The notes under the pieces were generated by a model. The model was not told the origin of the DNA and made no database searches. It was given only the letters and a program-made list of their open reading frames with translations. A stretch of DNA of 64,000 bases, taken from NCBI RefSeq assembly GCF_000174355.1, contig NZ_ACIS01000012.1, positions 1 through 64,000 on the forward strand, read 5' to 3'. Source of the stretch: Pseudogulbenkiania ferrooxidans 2002 (GTDB lineage Bacteria > Pseudomonadota > Gammaproteobacteria > Burkholderiales > Chromobacteriaceae). Positions 7,364-14,442 of this stretch are shown one piece after another (the first letter of the stretch is position 1; each line of letters begins with the position of its first letter). Both the position numbers and the translations under genes were made by a program.

Positions 7364-8998
7364 TCAGGGAAGCAGTGGCAAACCTAGCTCTTTTAAAAAC
7401 GCATTATGTTTTTCAGTAGCGGCTTTGATTTGCTTATCAAGACTCAACAATTGTTCATGTACGTTACCCAGAATGATCTCTTCTTCTGTCTCTGCCGTGC
7501 TCACGTATCGTGAGATATTGAGGTTGAAATCGTTCTTCTCGATCTCCTCCATGCTAACGCGCCGCGAGTAACGAGGCTCTTCCTTGCGGTACTGATAGGT
7601 GTCGATGATCTTTTCGATATGCCCGATCCCTCCGCTAGGCATCTCGTCGGTCCGGAGCAGCTGGTTCTGCCGCTTGCCCTTCTCGAAGTGCTCAGCCGCG
7701 TTGATGAACAGCACGTCGTCAGGCTTCTTGCATTTCTTCAGCACCAGGATGCACACCGGGATGCCGGTGGAGAAAAATAGGTTGGCGGGCAGGCCGATCA
7801 CCGTGTCGATATGGCCATCATTTAGCAGCTTGGTGCGGATGCGCGCCTCGGCACCGCCACGGAACAGCACACCGTGGGGCAGGATGATAGCCATCACGCC
7901 GTCTTGCTTGAGGAAGTGGAAGCCGTGTAACAGGAATGCGAAGTCAGCGGCCGACTTCGGTGCCAGGCCATAGTTCTTAAAGCGGGTATCCTCGCCCAAC
8001 GCCTCGCTCGGTTCCCAGCGGTAGCTGAATGGTGGGTTGGCCACAACGGCGTCGAACTTCGGCATCTTGGCCGGGTTGGTCTCACGCAGCATGTCCCACT
8101 CATTGAGCAGGGTATCTCCATGGAAAATATCGAATTCCGAGTCCTTCACCCCGTGCAGTAGCATGTTCATGCGTGCTAGGTTGTAGGTGGTAATGTTCTT
8201 TTCCTGCCCGTGAATCTTGCCGATGCCGTGAGGCCCCATGCGGTGGCGCACGTTCAACAGCAAGGAGCCAGAGCCGCAGGCGAAGTCGAGCACGCTGTCC
8301 AAATGTGAACGCTTGCCCGTGGCGGGCTCCTGGCTGTCCAGCGTGACGATGGCGGACAAGATGTCTGAAATACGCTGCGGTGTATAGAACTCGCCGGCCT
8401 TCTTACCCGAGCCTGCCGCGAACTGGCCAATCAGGTATTCATAGGCATCGCCCAAGGTGTCGCTGTCGGTAGAGAACTGGCCCAAGCCCTTGGCGATCTC
8501 AGCAATGATCTTGCACAAGCGCGCATTGCGCTCGGCATAGGTCTTGCCCAGCTTGTCCGAAGCTAGGTTGATCTCCGAAAACAATCCTCGGAAGGTGCTA
8601 GCGAAGGACTCTTCCTCGATGTACTTGAAGCCTGACTGCAAGGTGCTGAGCAGCTCATCGTCCTGGGTTCGCGCCATTTCCGCAATATTGCCCCACAGAT
8701 ACTGCGGCTCAATCACGTAATGGACCTTGCGACGCATCTGTTTCTCAAACTCAGGCACATCAACAGCGTTGTCGGCATACCAAAACGACAACGGACTTAG
8801 GCGATCTTCGGGTTCCAGTTCCGGGTAATCGGCCCCCAGCTCCTTCTTGGCCGCAGCTTCATAGTTGTCCGACAGATAGCGCAGAAATAGGAAAGCCAAC
8901 ATGTAATCACGGAAGTCATCCGCGTTCATGGCGCCGCGCAGTTGGTCGGCAATGGTCCAGAGGGTATTACCCAGTTTTTGCTTTTCGAAATCAGTCAT
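7364..8998 (-). CDS. hsdM: Type I restriction-modification system, modification subunit
   Basis: The N6-adenine methyltransferase subunit, which methylates host sites with HsdS and is needed for cleavage by the HsdR2M2S complex. The 544 residues show an N-terminal HsdM helical domain (from LWTIADQLRGAMNADDFRDY), then the N6_Mtase fold with the SAM-binding motif DFACGSGSLL at about 238-247 and the catalytic motif NPPF at 321-324. Length is normal for the family. Its ATG overlaps the stop of the PrrC-like gene by 4 bases (ATGA), making it the last gene of the six-gene operon. Unusually, M comes last here rather than directly before S. Confidence 0.95.
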   Translation of the reverse strand: MTDFEKQKLGNTLWTIADQLRGAMNADDFRDYMLAFLFLRYLSDNYEAAAKKELGADYPELEPEDRLSPLSFWYADNAVDVPEFEKQMRRKVHYVIEPQYLWGNIAEMARTQDDELLSTLQSGFKYIEEESFASTFRGLFSEINLASDKLGKTYAERNARLCKIIAEIAKGLGQFSTDSDTLGDAYEYLIGQFAAGSGKKAGEFYTPQRISDILSAIVTLDSQEPATGKRSHLDSVLDFACGSGSLLLNVRHRMGPHGIGKIHGQEKNITTYNLARMNMLLHGVKDSEFDIFHGDTLLNEWDMLRETNPAKMPKFDAVVANPPFSYRWEPSEALGEDTRFKNYGLAPKSAADFAFLLHGFHFLKQDGVMAIILPHGVLFRGGAEARIRTKLLNDGHIDTVIGLPANLFFSTGIPVCILVLKKCKKPDDVLFINAAEHFEKGKRQNQLLRTDEMPSGGIGHIEKIIDTYQYRKEEPRYSRRVSMEEIEKNDFNLNISRYVSTAETEEEIILGNVHEQLLSLDKQIKAATEKHNAFLKELGLPLLP

Positions 8999-10113
8999 GG
9001 AGTGCCTGCTATTGCCGCCTCAGGAGCCTGAGGGAACAAATCTGGATTGAATGGATAGCGATTCAGGAAGTCGTTCAGAATCTTCCTAAAGTAAGCCTTG
9101 TTCTCATCGAGCATCTGCTGCGGCTCATAAAGTGAATAGTTGCCGTGGCTCAGGATGTTGATCAGGCGCGTGTGCAGAATTCCGTCTGGGTCGTCGTCAT
9201 CCTGCTTGATGCAAACCGAGAAATTCTTGTGCCCGTGAAAGCTTGCTGTCTTCTCCAAGATCGTGCGCAGCATATTGAAGTGGTGGGTGAACAACCGGTC
9301 TTCCTGCATAGCCTGGTATAGCTCGGCCAAGGCCGCAACATGGTGGAAGAAGGGTGTGTCGCCATCTTCTGGCCGCAGTAAATAACCGCCACTGGATGGC
9401 TGCTTGTTGACGACGTATTTACGGGCACTCTTCATCTCGTTGCACAACACATTGAAGAACAAGGTGTGGTGTGTCGAAATCACCGTCTTGAGCTTGTTGT
9501 CCTGCCGTTTGAGCAATTGTGCTAGGTGATTGGCCACGGCAATAGCGTTGTGCTCATCCAGCGAGGAAATTGGATCGTCGATGTAGACATACTTCACCCA
9601 CTGATAAGCCTCAGCACCGTCCAGTGCCAGTTGGACAATCGCCAGGAAAAAGCACCAGATGAAGATATTTTCTTCGCCACGCGATACCTTGATATTGTCA
9701 ACAGTATGTCCGTCAACCGAGCGCGAAAAGCGCACCGCCCAGTTCTCACGATCTATACGAAAATCAAAGTCAGCATAGCGCTGCAACAATGGTCGAATAC
9801 GGTTGTCCATTTCGAGCTCAGCGGGACCATCAAAGAAATGCGAAGATGCATTAATAGTTAACTTGCGCTCGACATGGCCATTTAAGTCATTGTCCCAGTG
9901 AAATAGATCCTCTGTAAAAGCGTTGAAGTAAAGGGTGTCGCGCCTCTCATTCGCGCCTTCACTCTGCTTGCCAATGTCCTTGAAGGCCATAGACAGCCGC
10001 GTCTTGCCGGTGCCGTTATAGGCATAGAGCAGAATAGCTTTCTTGTTTTCCAACTCTCCGCGCAAATTATTGGCGAGAGCAGGTAAATCGACAAAGGTTA
10101 GTCCCGGATTCAT
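8995..10113 (-). CDS. PrrC/RloC-like ATPase, probable RM-linked anticodon-nuclease-type effector
   Basis: A 372-residue ABC-type ATPase with Walker A NGTGKT (33-38), signature SRGEE (144-148), Walker B VYIDDPISSLD (176-186) and an H-loop at HH 215-216. The C-terminal third contains FNMLRTILE (R283, E287) and ILSHGNY (H323), matching the R-x3-E...H triad of the anticodon nuclease PrrC (R320, E324, H356 in the E. coli protein, from memory) and the related RloC/HEPN pattern. Length is close to PrrC (about 396). PrrC is encoded within a type I RM locus and held silent by it. This gene sits between hsdS and hsdM with 4-base overlaps on both sides, which supports the same logic. tRNA cleavage is inferred; it could be a related RM-linked ATPase with another target. 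Confidence 0.75.
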   Translation of the reverse strand: MNPGLTFVDLPALANNLRGELENKKAILLYAYNGTGKTRLSMAFKDIGKQSEGANERRDTLYFNAFTEDLFHWDNDLNGHVERKLTINASSHFFDGPAELEMDNRIRPLLQRYADFDFRIDRENWAVRFSRSVDGHTVDNIKVSRGEENIFIWCFFLAIVQLALDGAEAYQWVKYVYIDDPISSLDEHNAIAVANHLAQLLKRQDNKLKTVISTHHTLFFNVLCNEMKSARKYVVNKQPSSGGYLLRPEDGDTPFFHHVAALAELYQAMQEDRLFTHHFNMLRTILEKTASFHGHKNFSVCIKQDDDDPDGILHTRLINILSHGNYSLYEPQQMLDENKAYFRKILNDFLNRYPFNPDLFPQAPEAAIAGTP

Positions 10114-11375
10114 GCCACCCCCTCACCGACAATGGGAAAAAGTTGCTGCCTCAGACCTTTTCTATGTATGTTGAGAGCTTCAATTTTCTGAGCTTGATCC
10201 GAGATCAGGCTATCGGCGAACGATAAGAAATCAGCTATTTTTTGTTGCTCGTCTGGATTTGGAACAAAAAACTTGTACTTTTTCAGTTGATTGCCGTTGA
10301 TTGAGTTGATGGTGGCTCCGAGGTCGGCAGAAACCTGCCTTTCGTATGCGTCTGTGCGGAAAAGATGTATGAGGAACCTAGCCGATTCTGACCTAAATAT
10401 CGTCATAAATGCGCCGTGAGTGCATGGTGGCATTTCTTTTGGGATAAGTGCACTTTTCCCAATCAGAGACTTGGATCCATTTCGGACACAAATCAAAATA
10501 TCATCTGGCCTTGACGGGTTGGCCCCTTTTATATCTGATCGCACATAAACATTATCATCCAATGTAATTCTGCCATTCTGAATATTTGATGACCTTAAAA
10601 CCAGCAGTCCGTCGACCCGTAGATCCTCAGGACTATACGTCAAGCCAGAGACCAGCTCCCCGAGCTGGCCAAGTTCTTTTTCCTCCCACCCCCCTGCATC
10701 CCGAAATTCCGGAAACCGTAGTCGTGGCACTGCTTCGCCTTCGCGAGGAAAAAGCTGTTGCATCAGACCCTTTTTGTGGGTCTTTAGGGCATTTAGTTTT
10801 CGGGTTTCTGCCGTAATCAGCTCGTCAAGAGAAGACAGACAGTCGGTGATTTTTTCTTGCTCATCTCGCCCAGAAACAGGAAGTGGCAGCCCCATGAAAT
10901 CATCATTTGTGATGCTAATGCGATCATGTCGAGCGCCGGTGCTGGAAGCTTGGCGCATGTGTTGGTGCCAGTGCGTCGATTTGAAGTAATGGGCGTAAAA
11001 ATCGTCTTGGTCGTTATTGAATTTGAATACCGTATACAACGGTGACATTACTCCAAGACCAACTCTATTCTTGGAAATAGGGCCGACTGGAGCCATTGCA
11101 GAAATACGAGGGTTATAGACATAGCTCCCTTCCTCAACAATGTAATAGCCTTCAAGATTTCCTTGATTGGCAATATCTTTATCGAAGAAATCGCGCTGAT
11201 CAATTACGCCAAATTCAGCGGAGTTAGTCAAAACGCGGGTTACTTCGCAGTCAGTATTCTTGCGCGTTGAGCGTCTCGCCAGCTTCCCTAGCGGCTGAAA
11301 ACTCCATGGCTTTTCATCCTGAAATTCAGGAAACCGCAACCGAGGCACCATCGGCAGTTTTTCATTTCTACTCAT
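10110..11375 (-). CDS. hsdS: Type I restriction-modification system, specificity subunit
   Basis: Provides sequence recognition for the methylase and restriction complexes. The 421 residues show two target-recognition domains and two coiled-coil spacers. The motif PRLRFPEF opens each half (residues 11-18 and 217-224), and each half ends in a related helix (LNALKTHKKGLMQQLFP near 195-210 and ALNIHRKGLRQQLFP near the C-terminus). This pseudo-twofold repeat is typical of HsdS and gives opportunities for recombination that changes specificity. It overlaps its neighbours by 4 bases on each side. The DNA is more AT-rich than the rest of the operon, common for specificity genes exchanged between strains. 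Confidence 0.95.
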   Translation of the reverse strand: MSRNEKLPMVPRLRFPEFQDEKPWSFQPLGKLARRSTRKNTDCEVTRVLTNSAEFGVIDQRDFFDKDIANQGNLEGYYIVEEGSYVYNPRISAMAPVGPISKNRVGLGVMSPLYTVFKFNNDQDDFYAHYFKSTHWHQHMRQASSTGARHDRISITNDDFMGLPLPVSGRDEQEKITDCLSSLDELITAETRKLNALKTHKKGLMQQLFPREGEAVPRLRFPEFRDAGGWEEKELGQLGELVSGLTYSPEDLRVDGLLVLRSSNIQNGRITLDDNVYVRSDIKGANPSRPDDILICVRNGSKSLIGKSALIPKEMPPCTHGAFMTIFRSESARFLIHLFRTDAYERQVSADLGATINSINGNQLKKYKFFVPNPDEQQKIADFLSFADSLISDQAQKIEALNIHRKGLRQQLFPIVGEGVA

Positions 11376-11818
11376 GCAGCGTGCTCCTGCGGTCGTGCAG
11401 CGATGGCCTTGAACAGGTTCCCAGCTTGGTCATCAATGAGTTCAATCTGTGGCCAGGCCCGCAAAGCGCGCAGCAGGCCGCTACCTAGTCCGCAATACGG
11501 CAGGAGCTTGGCGGCAAAGGACGCCAGGATGGTATTACGCATATTCGAGTTGCCGGCCTTGATGTTTTCGATTGTCAGGTTGTTGGGCAGGTGGCCAGGG
11601 CTGATGATCCCGACGCAACCTGCAAAGACAACGTCCACGACGGATAACTCCCGCACCGAACCGCCGTCATTCAAACCGATGAAGAAGCGTCCGCCAGCTG
11701 TGCTGCTGAAAGCGACGACCTCTGCCGCCAAGGCATCGGCATTGGTCATGTCCGTCTTGAACTTCTGTCGGCTATCCTCGCCCAGGCTGAGCAGGTTGAT
11801 CAGCTCTGTGGTTTCCAT
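11372..11818 (-). CDS. Internally deleted AlbA_2/Schlafen-type ATP-binding protein
   Basis: 148 residues. The N-terminal half (EDSRQKFKTDMTNADALAAE, then AGGRFFIGLNDGG) is the start of an AlbA_2 (divergent AAA-4 / Schlafen-like) domain. After about residue 64 the sequence jumps to IISPGHLPNNLTIENIKAGN and LLPYCGLGSGLLRALRA, which in full-length relatives belong to the HATPase-like C-terminal region about 200 residues further on. Family members are commonly near 350-480 residues, so a large central part is missing while the frame and both overlaps survive (19 bases with the PHP-SMC gene, 4 with hsdS). It may be a decayed regulator or effector kept for translational coupling, or a trimmed functional protein. 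Confidence 0.7.
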   Translation of the reverse strand: METTELINLLSLGEDSRQKFKTDMTNADALAAEVVAFSSTAGGRFFIGLNDGGSVRELSVVDVVFAGCVGIISPGHLPNNLTIENIKAGNSNMRNTILASFAAKLLPYCGLGSGLLRALRAWPQIELIDDQAGNLFKAIAARPQEHAA

Positions 11819-14442
11819 AGGTTGTAGACCTCTTTGCGACGGTTGAAGGCTTCCTGGCCCCCTTCCATGATGTTGATGATGGCTTCCTGCACCGGGCGCG
11901 CGTCGATGCTGCCGCTTCGCGTGGCGACCTTCTCGTCCTGATATTGGCAGGCGTGCACCTGCTCCGCGTCACCCAGCACAGGGAAGTTGGCGTTGTGGGT
12001 GGCGAAGATGAATTGGGCGTGAGGCTTCATTTCGCGTAGCAGCTTGATCACGTCGTCGTAGATGGTCTGGTTGTCCAGATCGTCTTCCGGCTGGTCGATG
12101 ATGATTACGTCGTTCTGGCGTTGGCTGAGCACGTACAGCAGCAGCGCCGAGGCACGCTGCCCGAGCGAGTGGTGCTTCAACTCTTTGCCGCGATAGCGGA
12201 TGACGAATCGGTTGGGCACCTGCCAGGTGACGAACTCGGTCAGGTTCTGCATGAAGGTCTTTTCGAAGACCTCGGGGGTGCTGCCGGCCTTCGCCAAGGC
12301 TCCCGGCAGGGCACGCAGAAGGCCGCCAAAATCGGCATAGTCCTCCATCACCGCGCGCAGGGTGGTTTCACGGATGTTGCTGCCCTTGTAGAGCTGCTGC
12401 ATGAAGCTGATGGCGGCTTCCTTATCGCCCTTGAAGTCGGCTTCGATCTGCAAGGCGGTGTGGCCAGCGTTCACGCGGTCCAGCTCCGCCTTGATGGTGT
12501 TGAACTCGCGCAGCCAGAGCTCATTGAGCTTGTCTATCTCTGCAAACAGTGCGTCGCGGATGCTGGTCTGCTGTGATTCCTGCTTGGCCAACGCCTCCAG
12601 CATTTGCTCCGCCTTGGTCTTGCGTTGCTGCTGGGTCAGGAAGTCGTCCGGCTGAATGGCTGTCATGCCGGTTTGCTTGAGTTCCTGAGCCAATTGGCGC
12701 TCGACTTGTGCGAACTCCTCCTGAAGGTTCTTGCTTGCGCCTTCAAACTCGTCCTGCTTGGCCTGGAGGCAACCCGCAATGGCTCGCGCGTCTTGCTCGA
12801 TCTGCTTGAGCTGATCGACTTTGGTAACGAGCTTGGAGAACTCGGCGTAGTAGGCCGTGAAGAAATCCGGGTTCTGCTTGGACACGTAACTCGGCGCGTT
12901 GCGCAACTCGTCCTCATGCTCGGCAATCAATTGCCCCAGGGCGAGGAGGAAGCTGTCTGCCCGCTCCTTCATGCGCGCGAGCGCATTGGCGTCCTGCTGA
13001 AAGCCGAGGCGCTTTTGGAGCTTGTCGGCGACGCCGTGCTCCGCGAACTTGGTCAGACGGAAGTTGGCATCGTTGAGTTGGGTCTCGAAGTCGCGTTTGA
13101 GTTCGGCCGTGTTGCTGAGCTTGAGCCAGCGCTGAGCAGCGTCGCGTACGCGCTGGCGTTGTGCCTCAATTTCGTCACGCAGCACACGCAGCTTCTCGCC
13201 AACCAGTTTTTCCACTAGATCGGTCTCGAAGCCTTCGCCGGTGCTGGAAAGGTCCTTCTGGCCGAAGTAGATCGGGCGGCGCAGTACGGTCTCCCGGATC
13301 GACACGCCAGGCTGCAACTTGCCGCCCAGGTAGACGTTCGGGGCTTCGCGGAAGATACGGGAGATGGTGAACTCCTGTCCGTACACGTCGCAGGCTGTCA
13401 GCGTCACCTTGCCGCCGCTGCCAAGAGTGTGGCGGATCAACTCATCCTTGTACTTGGTGTCCTGGGCTTTCTCTCCTCGTGGAATATCGAGGGCGTAGCG
13501 CACCGCCTCCAGGATGGATGACTTGCCGCTGCCCCGGATGCCGATCAGCGTATTGAGTTCGGAAGAGAAGTGCAGCGTCTGCCCATCGAGGATGCCCCCG
13601 TCGAAGTGGATGCTACGGATGTGCGACGACTGATGCTTGGGAGGCTCCGTGGCGACCCGCGCAGCGGGGTCGCTCAAGGCAAACTTGACTGCCTCAAAGG
13701 ACAGCTCGCCCAATTTCAGATAGCAGGCTTTGCCCTGACCAATATCCTCTATGCATTTGGCGTCACAGCCTTCGAGTTCGGCAGGGTACCAGTCCCCTAG
13801 ATGCAGCTGCGCTTTGGTCCGGCAGGGCTTGTTCTTCTCTTGCTGCTTGTTGTACGTGCGTACCTTCTGGAAGCCCAGGGTGCGGCGGCGGAAGAACTCG
13901 TTCTGGCCTAGTTCGGCAAGACGCCCCCCGTCCAGCTCGGCCCAAAGCCCGCTCGGTGCTTCGACGTGGGCAAAGACAAGGAAAAAGTCGCGATGGTAGC
14001 TTTCCAGCTTCTTGATAGTTTCCAGCAGCGACAGAGAGGAACGCCCGTTTTCCTGCTCGTACTGAGCTGGGACTTTTCCTTCAAACGCAATGCCCAGGAA
14101 GGGGTTTATATGGTCATGACCATCGGCCAACCAGTCGTCGGAAAAGACAACAAGCGTATGAATACCATTGGCACCGTCATTGACCGACAGCTCGACACCG
14201 GGCAGCAGTGCGATGCTTTTTTTCAGGGCTGTCTTGCGTAATGCCTTGAATTCCTCGAAGTCGAACTTGTTGTGATTGGTGATGATTCCCAACTGGATGC
14301 CCGCGTTCTCCAGTGCATCCACATAGTTGCTGTTGTAGAAGTTGTCATCACCCGTGAACTTGAACTCGCGGTCTGCGCGGGTGTGCAGATGGAAGTCTGC
14401 GCGAATCCACTGTGCCCCTTGTGCAAAGACGGCCCCCATCAT
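11800..14442 (-). CDS. PHP-domain / SMC-like ATPase fusion (TrlF-like)
   Basis: An 880-residue protein. The N-terminus is a PHP-type metal-dependent phosphoesterase domain: DFHLHT (H18, H20), IITNHN (H57) and PGVELS (E84). An SMC/Rad50-like ATPase follows: Walker A GIRGSGKSS at 301-309, a long coiled-coil middle (about 400-700), the signature SLGQRAS at 759-765 and Walker B DVIIIDQPEDDLDN from 778. The combination matches TrlF-family AAA-like ATPases found near restriction systems; nuclease activity is inferred from the PHP motifs. The ATG at 14442 has AGGAGG upstream and overlaps the hsdR stop by 4 bases. It is probably a defence effector or DNA-end-processing factor co-expressed with the RM enzymes. 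Confidence 0.85.
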   Translation of the reverse strand: MMGAVFAQGAQWIRADFHLHTRADREFKFTGDDNFYNSNYVDALENAGIQLGIITNHNKFDFEEFKALRKTALKKSIALLPGVELSVNDGANGIHTLVVFSDDWLADGHDHINPFLGIAFEGKVPAQYEQENGRSSLSLLETIKKLESYHRDFFLVFAHVEAPSGLWAELDGGRLAELGQNEFFRRRTLGFQKVRTYNKQQEKNKPCRTKAQLHLGDWYPAELEGCDAKCIEDIGQGKACYLKLGELSFEAVKFALSDPAARVATEPPKHQSSHIRSIHFDGGILDGQTLHFSSELNTLIGIRGSGKSSILEAVRYALDIPRGEKAQDTKYKDELIRHTLGSGGKVTLTACDVYGQEFTISRIFREAPNVYLGGKLQPGVSIRETVLRRPIYFGQKDLSSTGEGFETDLVEKLVGEKLRVLRDEIEAQRQRVRDAAQRWLKLSNTAELKRDFETQLNDANFRLTKFAEHGVADKLQKRLGFQQDANALARMKERADSFLLALGQLIAEHEDELRNAPSYVSKQNPDFFTAYYAEFSKLVTKVDQLKQIEQDARAIAGCLQAKQDEFEGASKNLQEEFAQVERQLAQELKQTGMTAIQPDDFLTQQQRKTKAEQMLEALAKQESQQTSIRDALFAEIDKLNELWLREFNTIKAELDRVNAGHTALQIEADFKGDKEAAISFMQQLYKGSNIRETTLRAVMEDYADFGGLLRALPGALAKAGSTPEVFEKTFMQNLTEFVTWQVPNRFVIRYRGKELKHHSLGQRASALLLYVLSQRQNDVIIIDQPEDDLDNQTIYDDVIKLLREMKPHAQFIFATHNANFPVLGDAEQVHACQYQDEKVATRSGSIDARPVQEAIINIMEGGQEAFNRRKEVYNLWKPQS

